Below, piece after piece: positions 1 through 9,311 of a DNA stretch of 64,000 nt. Each line of letters starts with the position of its first letter. Position 1 is the stretch's first letter. The DNA lies in NCBI RefSeq assembly GCF_003457605.1, contig NZ_QRAN01000002.1:186388-250387 (forward strand), read 5' to 3'. Both the position numbers and the translations under genes were made by a program. This DNA comes from Seongchinamella sediminis. GTDB taxonomy: Bacteria > Pseudomonadota > Gammaproteobacteria > Pseudomonadales > Halieaceae. The notes beneath the pieces were generated by a model. That model did not search any database and was not told where the DNA came from. It saw nothing but the letters and a program-made list of their open reading frames with translations.

Positions 1-2
1 AC

Positions 3-710
3 ATCAACCGGGGCCTGCACCTGGCCCGGAAAGTACTGCTCGACGTGGCGGAGCTGGGAATTCCCGCCGCCAGCGAGTTCCTGGATACCACCTTCGGCCA
101 GTATTACGCCGAACTGGTGAGCTTTGGCGCCATCGGCGCGCGCACCGTGGAGAGCCAGATTCACCGCGAACTGGCCTCGGGTTTGTCAATGCCGGTGGGT
201 TTCAAGAACGGCACCAACGGGCACATCGATGTCGCCATCGACGCGATCCGCAGTGCGGCCCACAGCCACTGGTTCCCGTCGCTGACCAAGGAAGGCACGC
301 CTGCCGTCCTCCAGTCCAGCGGCAATCCTCACGGTTACCTGATTCTGCGCGGCGGCAAACAGAGCGGGCCCAATTACGGCCCGGCGGCGGTGCAGGAGGC
401 GGCGGTGGCCCTGGCCGGGGCGGCACTGACACCTTCGCTCATCGTCGATTGCAGCCACGGCAACAGTGAAAAGGACCACCGGCGCCAGGCCCGGGTCATG
501 TCCAGCCTGTGTGAACAGATCCAGACCGGACAGGGGGCGATACGGGGGGTCATGCTGGAATCACACCTGGTGGAGGGCCAGCAGAGTATCGGCGACGGCA
601 GCGGCCTGGCCTACGGCCAGAGCATTACCGACGCCTGCCTGTCCCTGGCGGAAACCGTGCCCCTGCTGGAGCAACTGGCCACCGCGGTACGAATGGGCCA
701 GCGCGGCTAG
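3..710 (+). CDS. 3-deoxy-7-phosphoheptulonate synthase, class I (5' end cut off by window)
   Basis: This is the C-terminal two thirds (about 235 residues) of a class I DAHP synthase, which condenses phosphoenolpyruvate and erythrose 4-phosphate in the first step of the shikimate pathway. The reading frame is already open at base 3. Family hallmarks are GARTVESQIHRELASGL, the phosphate-binding VGFKNGT, and SHGNSEKDH followed by the late SGLAYGQSITDAC. Which feedback-inhibited isozyme (AroF, AroG or AroH type) it is cannot be decided without the N-terminal regulatory segment. It converges on the DUF481 gene with a 31-bp gap. That gap holds a short GC hairpin without a T-run. Confidence 0.95.
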   Translation: MNRGLHLARKVLLDVAELGIPAASEFLDTTFGQYYAELVSFGAIGARTVESQIHRELASGLSMPVGFKNGTNGHIDVAIDAIRSAAHSHWFPSLTKEGTPAVLQSSGNPHGYLILRGGKQSGPNYGPAAVQEAAVALAGAALTPSLIVDCSHGNSEKDHRRQARVMSSLCEQIQTGQGAIRGVMLESHLVEGQQSIGDGSGLAYGQSITDACLSLAETVPLLEQLATAVRMGQRG

Positions 711-741
711 CGAGCGGCTTCTCGCGCCGCCCGCGGCGGGA

Positions 742-1809
742 TTACCATCGGTAACCGATGCGCAGGCGATAGGTTTCATCCATTTCCTCTACCCCCTCAA
801 CCGCGCCGGAGTCGTACTCCCACAGGATCTCGGCGGCCGCTTCCAGGCCCCACAACAGGGGGAAAGACAGGCCCACAGCGGTGTCGATGACCACGTCGGA
901 GGTCTGGTCCAGGTTCCAGATACCCCGCTGGTCGAAGTACAGCAGGGAATCGCCGCCCAGGTAATTGCTGGTCATACGCAGGTACCAGTTGGCGGCCGTG
1001 TAGTCCTGGTCTTCGGCGGTGGAGAAGTCCTCGTTGACGTAGGATGCACCGACCTCGGTGGTGAGGGTAAACAGGGGATCGGTATAGAAGTCACGACCAA
1101 TATAGGGGCCTATCAGGTAACGCAGGTCCAGGTCGCGGAATTCGTCCGCCTCGGCGCTGAGGTTGACGCCCCAGTAGGTGGTTTCGCTGAGGAAATAGTC
1201 ATACTTGCCCTGCATCAGCCAGTTTTCGGCGCTCCTTTCACCGTTGGTTTCATCTATTTCCGCATCCATTTTCAGGGTGTAGCGATCGCGAACACTGCGC
1301 CAGTAACTCTCCAGCTTGTAATCCAACTCATCGGTATCGGTGTTGCCGCGCTCAAGGACGGCGGCAAAACTGACCAGGCCGGTCCAGTTATAGCCCTGGC
1401 CCAGTTCCCAGGGCTCCGGGTTGGCGATCAGCACCTGGTCGAGGGCGTATGACTGCTCGGGAACGCCGGGCTCATCATCCACGATCAGCTGTGAATTCCT
1501 GACCTCGATACCCTGCTCCTTGATCACGGTATCGTCGGCCAGCAGCAGGGTCGCGGGGTCGCTGGTGGTCATGGTCACGATCTGTTCCAGGGACACCGCT
1601 ATGGCGCCGGCAAAGTCGGTTTCCACAGTGACCACCCCGTCACGGATATCGGTGACTTTACCAATCACCCGCGAGCCGTTCTTGAGCCGGATCTCGTCGC
1701 TGGCGGCGGGCTCCGTGGCGGCGGCCTCCTCCGCCCTGGCGCCTGGCGCCAGCAGCGCTACCAACGCGAAACTGAGCGCAAGTGTTCTCACAAATACTGT
1801 CATGGGCAT
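742..1809 (-). CDS. DUF481 family putative outer-membrane beta-barrel protein
   Basis: A 355-residue exported protein. The N-terminus from ATG 1809 is a signal peptide (VRTLALSFALVALLAPGARA) followed by a small SH3-like stretch (IRLKNGSRVIGKVTDIRDG). The remainder is rich in alternating aromatic residues and ends in a barrel-like strand (RLRIGYRW), typical of DUF481 salt-induced outer-membrane proteins. An upstream in-frame extension to 1923 exists, but a GGA-type ribosome-binding site sits just before 1809, and only this start puts the signal peptide at the terminus. The role of the family is not established. Its upstream region is shared with divergent gor. Confidence 0.85.
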   Translation of the reverse strand: MPMTVFVRTLALSFALVALLAPGARAEEAAATEPAASDEIRLKNGSRVIGKVTDIRDGVVTVETDFAGAIAVSLEQIVTMTTSDPATLLLADDTVIKEQGIEVRNSQLIVDDEPGVPEQSYALDQVLIANPEPWELGQGYNWTGLVSFAAVLERGNTDTDELDYKLESYWRSVRDRYTLKMDAEIDETNGERSAENWLMQGKYDYFLSETTYWGVNLSAEADEFRDLDLRYLIGPYIGRDFYTDPLFTLTTEVGASYVNEDFSTAEDQDYTAANWYLRMTSNYLGGDSLLYFDQRGIWNLDQTSDVVIDTAVGLSFPLLWGLEAAAEILWEYDSGAVEGVEEMDETYRLRIGYRW

Positions 1810-1909
1810 GATGTCTATTCCTGTTTTTTGTCTGGCAGGTTTGGTGAAGAGGGGAAAACGGCCCCGATAATACTGAAAACAGCTTGTACAGTCAGTGTTT
1901 GCAGCAAAT

Positions 1910-1923
1910 TTGACCAGGGTCAA
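1910..1923. promoter_or_regulatory. Palindrome TTGACC-AG-GGTCAA in the DUF481/gor divergent region
   Basis: The 229-bp gap between the divergent DUF481 and gor genes contains a 14-bp element with perfect 6-bp inverted arms around a 2-bp centre. It could be an operator for a dimeric regulator of either gene; no regulator is identified. A weak sigma70-like pair for gor (TTGGGC at 1982, TAAGAT at 2005, 17-bp spacing) lies downstream. Nothing else recognisable is in the gap. Confidence 0.3.
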
Positions 1924-2038
1924 GACGCCTGGTGTTAGCAGGCCCCGGTCTCAGACAATCACCGCGATAGCAGGGATTAAATTGGGCCGCGGGACCAACA
2001 CTGCTAAGATTGCGCTTTCACCAGACTTTGGAGAGATC

Positions 2039-3397
2039 ATGTCCAGCATGGACTTTGACCTGTTTGTTATTGGCGCCGGTTCCGGCGGCGTGCGGGCAGC
2101 GCGGATGGCCGCCGGTTTTGGCGCCCGGGTCGCCGTGGCCGAGGACCGCTACATGGGCGGCACCTGCGTCAACGTGGGCTGTGTACCGAAAAAGCTCTAT
2201 GTCTACGCCGCCGAATACGGCAAGGGCTTCAGCGATGCCAGGGGCTTCGGCTGGGAAGGTGAACAGCCCAGCTTCCACTGGAGCACGCTGCGGGACAACA
2301 AAAAGACCGAAATTTCCCGCCTCAATGCGATATACCGCAAGCTGCTCTCAGGTGTCGACGCGACACTCATCGATGGCCGCGCGCGCATCGTCGACGCCCA
2401 TACCGTGGCGGTGGGCGATCGCCAGTACACCAGCGAACGGATTCTCATCGCCACCGGGGGCTGGCCCTATATCCCCGACTTCCCGGGCAGTGAATACGCA
2501 GTGACCTCCAACGAGGTTTTCGACCTGGAGGAATTCCCCCGGCGGCTGGTGGTGGTCGGCGGTGGCTATATTGCCGTCGAGTTTGCCGGCATCTTCAACG
2601 GTCTCGGCTCGCAGGTCACCCAGCTGTACCGCGGGCCCCTGTTCCTGCGCGGGTTCGATGCCGATATCCGCGCCCACGCCGCCCGGGAGATCGCCAAAAG
2701 CGGGGTCAAGCTGCGCTTTGAAACCAATGTCACTGCCATCAGGCCGGGGGCCGGTGGCCTGCAGGTGGAACTGACTGACGGCAGCACCCTGGAGGCGGAT
2801 ACCGTGCTCTATGCCACCGGCCGCAAGCCCCACCTGGCGGGCCTGGGGCTGGAAAATGTCAACGTGGAGCTCAACCCCGACGGTACCATCGCCGTGGACG
2901 AGCACTTCAGCACCAGCGAAGCGGGCATCTTCGCCCTCGGCGATGTCACCGGCGGCATGGAGCTGACCCCGGTTGCCCTGGCCGAGGGCATGGCGTTTGC
3001 CCGCCGCCAGTTTGGCCAGCAGGATGCCAGCCCGGAATACGAATTCATCCCTACCGCCGTGTTCTGCCAGCCCAATATCAGCACGGTGGGTTTTACCGAG
3101 GAGGAAGCACGGGAACGCTATGGCGATATCGTGCTGTACAAGTCTGCCTTCAAGCCAATGAAGCACACCCTGTCGGGGCGCGACGAGCGCAGCTTCATGA
3201 AAATGATCGTCGTCAGGGAAACCGACCAGGTGGTGGGCGTGCACATGGTCGGGCCGGATGCCGGCGAGATCATGCAGGGCATTGCCATCGCCCTGAAAGC
3301 GGGGGCCACCAAGGCTGTGTTCGACAATACCATCGGCATCCACCCCACCGCCGCCGAGGAATTTGTCACCATGCGGGAACCGGTCCCTGAAGACTGA
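2039..3397 (+). CDS. gor: Glutathione-disulfide reductase
   Basis: A 452-residue cytoplasmic flavoenzyme that reduces glutathione disulfide with NADPH. It has the N-terminal FAD motif (GAGSGG, residues 12-17), the redox-active disulfide CVNVGC (Cys43 and Cys48), a central NADPH-binding domain ([13 protein letters not shown]), the second FAD contact (FALGDVTGG) and the C-terminal dimer-interface active-site motif HPTAAEE. The reading frame extends to 1895, but ATG 2039 is preceded by GGAGAG at good spacing and gives the normal family length. The ABC ATPase gene follows 11 bp downstream and may be co-transcribed. Confidence 0.94.
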   Translation: MSSMDFDLFVIGAGSGGVRAARMAAGFGARVAVAEDRYMGGTCVNVGCVPKKLYVYAAEYGKGFSDARGFGWEGEQPSFHWSTLRDNKKTEISRLNAIYRKLLSGVDATLIDGRARIVDAHTVAVGDRQYTSERILIATGGWPYIPDFPGSEYAVTSNEVFDLEEFPRRLVVVGGGYIAVEFAGIFNGLGSQVTQLYRGPLFLRGFDADIRAHAAREIAKSGVKLRFETNVTAIRPGAGGLQVELTDGSTLEADTVLYATGRKPHLAGLGLENVNVELNPDGTIAVDEHFSTSEAGIFALGDVTGGMELTPVALAEGMAFARRQFGQQDASPEYEFIPTAVFCQPNISTVGFTEEEARERYGDIVLYKSAFKPMKHTLSGRDERSFMKMIVVRETDQVVGVHMVGPDAGEIMQGIAIALKAGATKAVFDNTIGIHPTAAEEFVTMREPVPED

Positions 3398-3408
3398 CGA
3401 CCCAGCAC

Positions 3409-4341
3409 ATGATCGAAGCCAGCCACCTGAGCCGACAGTTTGGCCGCACTACCGCGGTGTCGAACGTGTCCTTCACCATCAACAACAACGAGGTCGTGGG
3501 CCTGCTCGGCCCCAACGGGGCCGGCAAGACCACCATCATGCGCATGCTCAGTGGCTACCTGGAGCCGACAACGGGCTCGGTTACCGTCAACGGCGAGAAC
3601 CTCGGACAGAACGCCTACTGCATCCAGCGCCAGCTGGGCTACCTGCCGGAGAACCTGCCGGTTTATCCGGACATGATGGTGGCTGATTACCTGGATTACG
3701 TCGCCACCATCAAGGGTATTGCCCGCTCCGAACGGCTGCGCGCGGTAAAGGAGGCGCTGTTCGCCACCGAAATGACGGCGCACGCCCTGCAGGTCATAGA
3801 CAGCCTGTCACGCGGGCAGAAGCAGCGGGTGGGGGTCGCCCAGGCCGTGCTGGGCCGGCCCGGTTTCCTGATCCTGGACGAACCCACCAACGGCCTGGAT
3901 CCACACCAGGCCGAACAGATGCGCGCTCTGATCGACCAGCTGTCGCGGCGGGCGACCATTATCCTCTCGACCCACATCATGCAGGAGGTGGAAGCGGTCT
4001 GTGACCGGGTCCTGGTGATCCGCAACGGCCAACTGGCCCTGGACCAGTCACTGGCCCAACTGCGCGACTGCGGCAGCATGTTGCTGCGCACCGACGCCGG
4101 CGGTGAAGACCTGCGCAAGCTGCTGGCCCACCTGCCGCAGGTCGAGTCGGTACAATGTGTCGGCAACCGCGAGAATATGCGCGAATATCATCTGCAGCTG
4201 CGCGGTGACTGCGCCGCCGACACCGCCGCCGGCAATATCTCCCATTGCGTGCTGCAGTCGGGCGCCCGCCTGTACCAGCTGGAGTCGCAGTCGAGACATC
4301 TTGAGGACGTCTACCGCGAGGTCATCAACGATGGACAGTAG
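3409..4341 (+). CDS. GldA-like ABC transporter ATP-binding protein
   Basis: A 310-residue ATPase of the ABC-2/GldA type. Walker A is GPNGAGKTT (residues 34-42), the signature is LSRGQ (133-137) and Walker B with the D-loop is LILDEPTNGLD (from about 153). A C-terminal extension of roughly 90 residues follows the nucleotide-binding domain, as in GldA and other ABC-2 ATPases. The stop codon lies 11 bases inside the downstream permease gene, so translation is probably coupled. It should energise the fused GldF-GldG protein; the transported substrate is unknown. The ribosome-binding site before ATG 3409 is weak. Confidence 0.9.
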   Translation: MIEASHLSRQFGRTTAVSNVSFTINNNEVVGLLGPNGAGKTTIMRMLSGYLEPTTGSVTVNGENLGQNAYCIQRQLGYLPENLPVYPDMMVADYLDYVATIKGIARSERLRAVKEALFATEMTAHALQVIDSLSRGQKQRVGVAQAVLGRPGFLILDEPTNGLDPHQAEQMRALIDQLSRRATIILSTHIMQEVEAVCDRVLVIRNGQLALDQSLAQLRDCGSMLLRTDAGGEDLRKLLAHLPQVESVQCVGNRENMREYHLQLRGDCAADTAAGNISHCVLQSGARLYQLESQSRHLEDVYREVINDGQ

Positions 4342-7156
4342 CCACGTCGCGCGGCGCGTTGCGCGCAAGGAACTGTCGCTATTCTTCGCCTCACCCGTGG
4401 CCTGGTTGTTCCTCGGCGGCTTTGCCGCTGTCTGCCTGTTCGTGGTGTTCTGGGTAGAGTCCTTTTTCGCCCGCAACATCGCCGACACCCGGCCCCTGTT
4501 CGAGTGGATGCCGGTGCTGCTGATCTTCCTGTGCAGCGCCATCACCATGCGCATGTGGAGTGAGGAACGGCGCAGCGGCACCCTGGAGCATGTGCTGGTC
4601 CAGCCCAGCGCCCTGTGGCGCTTCAGTCTGGGCAAGTTCCGCGCCTGCCTCAGCCTGTTGCTGCTGGCCCTCGTGGCCACGCTGCCCCTGCCTGTCACGG
4701 TGGCACTGCTGGCGGACCTGGACTGGGGCCCGGTATGGGGCGGTTACCTGGCCAGCGTGCTGCTGGGCAGCAGTTACCTGGCGATTGGCCTGTTCGTCTC
4801 CGGGCGCACCGATAACCCCATTGTCAGCCTGCTGGGCAGTGTCACCCTGTGTGGCCTGCTCTATCTGCTGGGCAGCGACCTGCTTACCGACTTTTTCGAC
4901 CATCGCAGCGCCGAGCTGCTGCGCCAGCTAGGCAGCGGCTCCCGCTTCGACAGCATTACCCGCGGGATTATCGACCTGCGCGACCTGGTCTACTACCTGA
5001 GCCTGGTAATCGCCTTTCTCGGGCTGAACATTTACTACCTCGAGCGCGAGGGCTGGGCCCGGTTTGCCAGCACCCCGCGGCAACGCCACTGGCGCATCGG
5101 CACCACCCTGTTGCTGGCCAACCTGCTGCTCACCAACCTGTGGCTGGCAAAAGTGGAACACCTGCGCTGGGACATCACCGAGGGCCGCGTGCACTCCCTG
5201 TCCCAGTCCAGTCGCCAGCTGGTGGAACAGCTGGCGGAACCGCTGCTGATCCGCGGTTATTTCAGCGCCCGCAGCCATCCCCTGCTGGCGCCGCTGGTGC
5301 CGCAGCTGCAGGACCTGATGACCGAATATGCGGCAGCCGGCGGCCCCCGGGTGCGGGTGGAGTTTGTCGACCCGGCCCGCAATCCCGCGCTGGAGAAGGA
5401 AGCCAACGAGCGCTACGGCATCAAACCGACGCCTTTCCAGGTAACCAATCGTTACCAGGCGTCACTGGTCAACGGCTATTTCACCGTGCTGGTGCAATAC
5501 GGCACCGAGCATCATGTGCTGACGTTTTCCGACCTGATCGAAGTACGCACCAGCGCCCGCGGCAACGCCGAGGTTTTACTGCGCAATCCGGAATTCGATA
5601 TCACCCGCGCCATCCGCGATGTCGTGTCCAGCTACCGCGCCGGTGGAGACCTGTTCGCCGGCATCGACAGGCCGGTGGAATTTATCGGCTATGTATCCGA
5701 CGATGAGCGACTGCCCGGCATGCTGGTTGCCTACCGCGACTCCATTGAACAACAGCTGCAGCGGGCAGCTGATGCAGCGGGCGGCAAGTTCAGCTTCCGC
5801 TTTATCGACCCCGAAGCCGGCGATGGCGATGTCGCCAGGCAGATCGAAGAGCAGTGGGGCTTCACTCCCATGAGCAGCTCGCTGGATGCCGACCAGGCAT
5901 TCTTCTTCTACCTGACCCTGGCCGATGACAAACAGGTGGTACAACTGCCCACCGGGGATTTCGACCCGGGCAGTTTCCGCAAATCCCTCGATACCGGACT
6001 CAAGCGCTTCACCCGCGACTTCACCAAGACCGTGGCGCTGGCGGCACCCCGGGTCAGTAAACAAATGGCGGCGTACAACCTCGGCGGCCCGGGCTTCGAG
6101 GCCCTCCAGGCGGCCATCACCCGCAACCATAGCATCGTCATGGAGGACCTGGGGGATGGCGAGATCAGCCCGGAGGCCGACATCCTGGTGGTGGTTGCAC
6201 CGCGGGAACTCGACACCCTGGCGCTGTTCGCCCTCGACCAGTTCCTGATGCGCGGCGGCACTGTGATCCTGGCCACATCGCCGTTTTCAGTGGAACCGCT
6301 GGAAGGCACCCTCAAGCTGCGCCGCTGGAACAGCGGGCTGGAACCCTGGTTGCGGCACCACGGTATCAGCACGGACGAGTCACTGGTGCTGGACCGGCGC
6401 CATGCCCGCTTCCCGGCCCCCGTACAGCGCAACGAGGGCGACTACCAGTTCCAGGACACCAGGATTGTCGACTACCCGTTTTTTATCGACATTCGCAACA
6501 GCGGCTTTGGCCGCCACCCGATAAATGCCAGCCTGCCCCAGCTGACCATGGCCTGGGCCTCCCCGCTGGCGATTGAACGGGGCAACCAGCGCCGGGTGTC
6601 GCAACTGCTGTGGAGCAGTCAGGACTCCTGGCTCGAGCACGGCGATGACATCGCCCCGCGCGAGAATGACGACCGCAGTCCCGCGGGAGCCACTGGACGT
6701 CAATTGCTGGGCGCGATTCTGCAGGGGCGCTTTCAGTCCTATTTCCAGCAGCCTCCGGCAGAGCTGGGGGCGCTACCGGCCCGGGTCAGCGCCGGGGTCA
6801 ACAGTTTCGTCAAGCGCTCCCCCGAGGCGGCGCGCATTATTATCTTTGCTTCCAACGACTTTCTCAGCGACCGGGTGCTGGGCGCCCTGGTTCGCGCCAG
6901 TGGCAGCCGCTACCTGGGGCCACTGGAGCTGCTCAATAACAGTCTCGACTGGGCCCTGCAGGACCAACGATTGCTGCAGATTCGCTCCCGCGCCCACTTC
7001 AACCGCACTCTGCCGCCCATGGAGCAACAGCACCGGGTCTATCTCGAGCTGTTCAACTATGCCGCTGCACTTCTGTGGCTGGGCGTGCTGGCGCTGGTAT
7101 TCTGGATACGGCGACGGCGGCTGGTGCGCTTTTACGCCCGGGAGCTTGGCCTGTGA
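4331..7156 (+). CDS. Fused GldF (ABC-2 permease)-GldG-like transport protein
   Basis: A 941-residue membrane protein. Residues 1-about 245 form an ABC-2 permease domain with several hydrophobic helices (e.g. VAWLFLGGFAAVCLFVVFWV). A transmembrane helix near 257-275 (TLLLANLLLTNLWLA) opens the GldG-like auxiliary part, followed by a long soluble periplasmic-type region and one C-terminal helix near 910-926 ending in basic residues. In Bacteroidetes GldF and GldG are separate proteins of the gliding-associated ABC complex; here they are one chain. The true start is ATG 4331, inside the ATPase gene. A longer in-frame extension to 4103 merely reads the ATPase gene in the wrong frame. The substrate is unknown. 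Confidence 0.88.
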   Translation: MDSSHVARRVARKELSLFFASPVAWLFLGGFAAVCLFVVFWVESFFARNIADTRPLFEWMPVLLIFLCSAITMRMWSEERRSGTLEHVLVQPSALWRFSLGKFRACLSLLLLALVATLPLPVTVALLADLDWGPVWGGYLASVLLGSSYLAIGLFVSGRTDNPIVSLLGSVTLCGLLYLLGSDLLTDFFDHRSAELLRQLGSGSRFDSITRGIIDLRDLVYYLSLVIAFLGLNIYYLEREGWARFASTPRQRHWRIGTTLLLANLLLTNLWLAKVEHLRWDITEGRVHSLSQSSRQLVEQLAEPLLIRGYFSARSHPLLAPLVPQLQDLMTEYAAAGGPRVRVEFVDPARNPALEKEANERYGIKPTPFQVTNRYQASLVNGYFTVLVQYGTEHHVLTFSDLIEVRTSARGNAEVLLRNPEFDITRAIRDVVSSYRAGGDLFAGIDRPVEFIGYVSDDERLPGMLVAYRDSIEQQLQRAADAAGGKFSFRFIDPEAGDGDVARQIEEQWGFTPMSSSLDADQAFFFYLTLADDKQVVQLPTGDFDPGSFRKSLDTGLKRFTRDFTKTVALAAPRVSKQMAAYNLGGPGFEALQAAITRNHSIVMEDLGDGEISPEADILVVVAPRELDTLALFALDQFLMRGGTVILATSPFSVEPLEGTLKLRRWNSGLEPWLRHHGISTDESLVLDRRHARFPAPVQRNEGDYQFQDTRIVDYPFFIDIRNSGFGRHPINASLPQLTMAWASPLAIERGNQRRVSQLLWSSQDSWLEHGDDIAPRENDDRSPAGATGRQLLGAILQGRFQSYFQQPPAELGALPARVSAGVNSFVKRSPEAARIIIFASNDFLSDRVLGALVRASGSRYLGPLELLNNSLDWALQDQRLLQIRSRAHFNRTLPPMEQQHRVYLELFNYAAALLWLGVLALVFWIRRRRLVRFYARELGL

Positions 7157-8046
7157 ACCGGACCGGCATTGTTCTCGGCGCGCTGCTGGTGGCGCAACTG
7201 TTCCTGACCATGGTGTTGTATCGCGCGGACGATACCGGCAGCGCTGGTCCCGGCAAGCAGGCACTGCTGGCCACGGATGCCTACGTCATCGACGAACTGC
7301 GGGTGGAAGACGGCAGCGGCGGAGTCGTGCAGCTGCAGAAAAGCGGCGACCTCTGGCAGCTGCCCCAGCTGTCCGGGCTTCCCGCCGACCCGGAGAAAGT
7401 CGCAGAAGTGCTGCAGAAGCTGACTGCCGGGGACCCCGGCTGGGCAGTGGCCCACACCCTTGCTGCCCGGCAACGCTTCCAGGTCGCGGACTATCACTAC
7501 CGCCGCAAGGTCACCCTGGCTTCACTGGGCCAAACCGTCGGCACGGTTTATCTCGGCACCTCCCCCGGTTTTCGCAAGGTGCACGCCCGCAACGAACTCG
7601 GCGACGGGATTTACAGCCTGGACCTGAATCTGTTCGACCTGCCCGTTGAGGCGGGTCAGTGGCTTGAACCGCGATTGCTGCAGGTCCGGGCACCGGTGGC
7701 AATCAATGCCGATGGCTACAGCCTGCAGCGCCGGGACGGCGAGTGGCAGCTGGGCACTGGCGAAACGCCGGAGCAGCGGGAGCTGCAGGCGCTGCTGGAC
7801 GCCCTGCGCAACCTGCAGGTACTCGGGGTCGCCTCAGCGCAGCAGCAGCAAGCGGCGCAGCGGGAAGAAGCGGCGCTGATTCTCGACATCACCGCGCTGG
7901 CGGGCAACACCAGGCTGGAACTGTTCCGGCTGGGTGAGGATTATTACGCGGCGAGTAGCGAATACCCCCAGCTGTTCCGGATCAGCGCCTACGACTTCGA
8001 TAAACTGACGGGTATCGACAGCCTCCTGCTATCGGGCGCACAATAA
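7153..8046 (+). CDS. DUF4340 domain-containing protein
   Basis: A 297-residue protein with an N-terminal membrane anchor (TGIVLGALLVAQLFLTMVL) followed by a soluble, probably periplasmic DUF4340 region. DUF4340 genes regularly follow GldG-type genes, and this one begins at GTG 7153, which overlaps the TGA stop of the fusion gene (GTGA) and is preceded by GGGAG. A longer reading frame starting at 7075 would put non-family sequence ahead of the anchor, so I reject it. It probably belongs to the same exporter complex as an accessory subunit. No catalytic motif was seen. Confidence 0.85.
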   Translation: MNRTGIVLGALLVAQLFLTMVLYRADDTGSAGPGKQALLATDAYVIDELRVEDGSGGVVQLQKSGDLWQLPQLSGLPADPEKVAEVLQKLTAGDPGWAVAHTLAARQRFQVADYHYRRKVTLASLGQTVGTVYLGTSPGFRKVHARNELGDGIYSLDLNLFDLPVEAGQWLEPRLLQVRAPVAINADGYSLQRRDGEWQLGTGETPEQRELQALLDALRNLQVLGVASAQQQQAAQREEAALILDITALAGNTRLELFRLGEDYYAASSEYPQLFRISAYDFDKLTGIDSLLLSGAQ

Positions 8047-8064
8047 GCCCAGGGGGGTGCCACC

Positions 8065-8253
8065 ATGAGATTACTGGGAATGATCCTGGCGCTGGGCGCC
8101 ATCGGCTGGATTCTGTACAACGCCTCTGGCGGCGGCGAGGCAGAGTCCATCATACCCGAGAGCTACCAGCAATCGCTGGACAAGGCCAGGGGCGTGCAGG
8201 GCATGGTCAATGATTCCGCAGAACAGCGCCGGCAATCACTGGAAGACGAATAG
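8065..8253 (+). CDS. Small single-pass membrane protein, last gene of the GldA/GldFG operon
   Basis: A 62-residue peptide: one N-terminal hydrophobic helix (LLGMILALGAIGWILYNAS) followed by a charged tail rich in Gln, Glu and Arg. The ribosome-binding site AGGGGGG lies just upstream and the gene starts 18 bp after the DUF4340 stop, so it is probably translated as part of the exporter operon. I do not recognise a family. It may be a subunit or assembly factor of the ABC complex. Its stop codon abuts the stop of the convergent lysR-type gene with no base between them. Confidence 0.7.
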   Translation: MRLLGMILALGAIGWILYNASGGGEAESIIPESYQQSLDKARGVQGMVNDSAEQRRQSLEDE

Positions 8254-9246
8254 TCAGGGAATGGCCTGCAACTGACGCACCGGCTCGAGCTGCTCACCCG
8301 GGCCGCTCAAGTGCTTCATCAGCAGGGTGCGCATCCACTGGTGGGGGGCGCTGCGGGAGGTACGGGTATGCCTCAGCAGTGACATTTTCCCCCGGTTGTT
8401 ACTGTGGGTGTTGCGTATCATCCGCTGCAGTTCAGCCGGCATCTCCAGCCCGGTGATCAAATCCTTGTACAGGCCGCTGGCCTCAAAACCGGCGTTGGCC
8501 ACCAGCAGGCAGTCGGTGCGGGCCAGCACCCCCACGGCGGAAGCGAACTGGGTGGTTTCCAGCACGATATTCCGGTGCACCCCATACTGGCCGAGCACGT
8601 CGTCCACCATCGAGGTGTTCTCCCGGGTCAGTCCCGGCAGGTAGAGCCGCAGGTGGCTGTAGGCGAGAAAGTCCTTGAGGTCGAATTCCTCTTGCGTCAC
8701 CAGCGGATGGTCGACGCGCATGTAACAGCGGGGGGCCAGGGTGACGATGGGCTCGGCATGAATGTCACGGTCTTTTTCCAGGGCCACGAAAGCGGCGAAA
8801 TCGATCTCGCCTTTTTTCAGCAAGTCCTGGTAGTCCGGCGTCACTTCGGCGGTGATAATCTGCACACCGGGAGCGCTGGCATCAAGCTCGGCGATCAGGC
8901 CCGGCAATAGCGCCTCGCAAAGGATAGGGGGCAGTAACAGCTTGAAACTGCCGCTGTAGGTCGCGGGGTCGAACTCCGAATCCCCCAGCACCCGCTCCAC
9001 CGTCTCCAGTACGGCGGGCAGCCCTGCCCCCAGTTCCTCCGCCCGGGGAGTCGGCACCAGACCATGGGCGGTGCGGGTAAAGAGTTCGTCCTCGAAACTG
9101 TCGCGCAGTTTCTGCAGGGTTTTACTCAGCGCCGGCTGACTCACCGACAGCCGCTCGGCCGCCCGGGTGACATTGCGCTCCTCCAGTAGAATCTGCAGCG
9201 CAACCAGCAGATTGAGATCGGTGCGGATCAGCTTTCTGGAAATCAT
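8254..9246 (-). CDS. LysR-type transcriptional regulator
   Basis: A 330-residue regulator. It has an N-terminal winged helix-turn-helix (DLNLLVALQILLEERNVTRA, then SVSQPALSKTLQKLR) and a C-terminal periplasmic-binding-protein-like effector domain. The sequence style (LRTDLNLL start, PALSKTLQKLRDSFED) resembles NodD/LinR-type LysR proteins. Start ATG 9246 has a G-rich ribosome-binding site. It is divergent from the DUF4136 lipoprotein gene, with two inverted repeats in the shared region, so autoregulation and control of that neighbour are plausible. The effector is unknown. Confidence 0.92.
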   Translation of the reverse strand: MISRKLIRTDLNLLVALQILLEERNVTRAAERLSVSQPALSKTLQKLRDSFEDELFTRTAHGLVPTPRAEELGAGLPAVLETVERVLGDSEFDPATYSGSFKLLLPPILCEALLPGLIAELDASAPGVQIITAEVTPDYQDLLKKGEIDFAAFVALEKDRDIHAEPIVTLAPRCYMRVDHPLVTQEEFDLKDFLAYSHLRLYLPGLTRENTSMVDDVLGQYGVHRNIVLETTQFASAVGVLARTDCLLVANAGFEASGLYKDLITGLEMPAELQRMIRNTHSNNRGKMSLLRHTRTSRSAPHQWMRTLLMKHLSGPGEQLEPVRQLQAIP

Positions 9247-9263
9247 TTCTTCGCCCCCAGAGA

Positions 9264-9311
9264 AATAACTTATCGTTATTGGGCCAATGCTAGCAAACAG
9301 TAGCTATTGGC
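9264..9311. promoter_or_regulatory. Two adjacent inverted repeats upstream of the LysR-type gene
   Basis: Positions 9264-9280 read AATAAC-N5-GTTATT with perfect arms. Positions 9283-9311 read GCCAAT...ATTGGC, with the inner GCTA/TAGC also pairing imperfectly. They lie 18 bp before the LysR start in the divergent region. LysR proteins usually bind tandem interrupted palindromes in exactly this position, so these are candidate recognition and activation sites. The rest of the 182-bp gap shows nothing clear. Confidence 0.45.

Noticed and set aside
4103-4330. In-frame extension of the GldFG gene into the ATPase gene
   Set aside because: The extra 76 residues are Cys/Arg-rich nonsense from an out-of-frame reading; ATG 4331 opens with a permease-like sequence.
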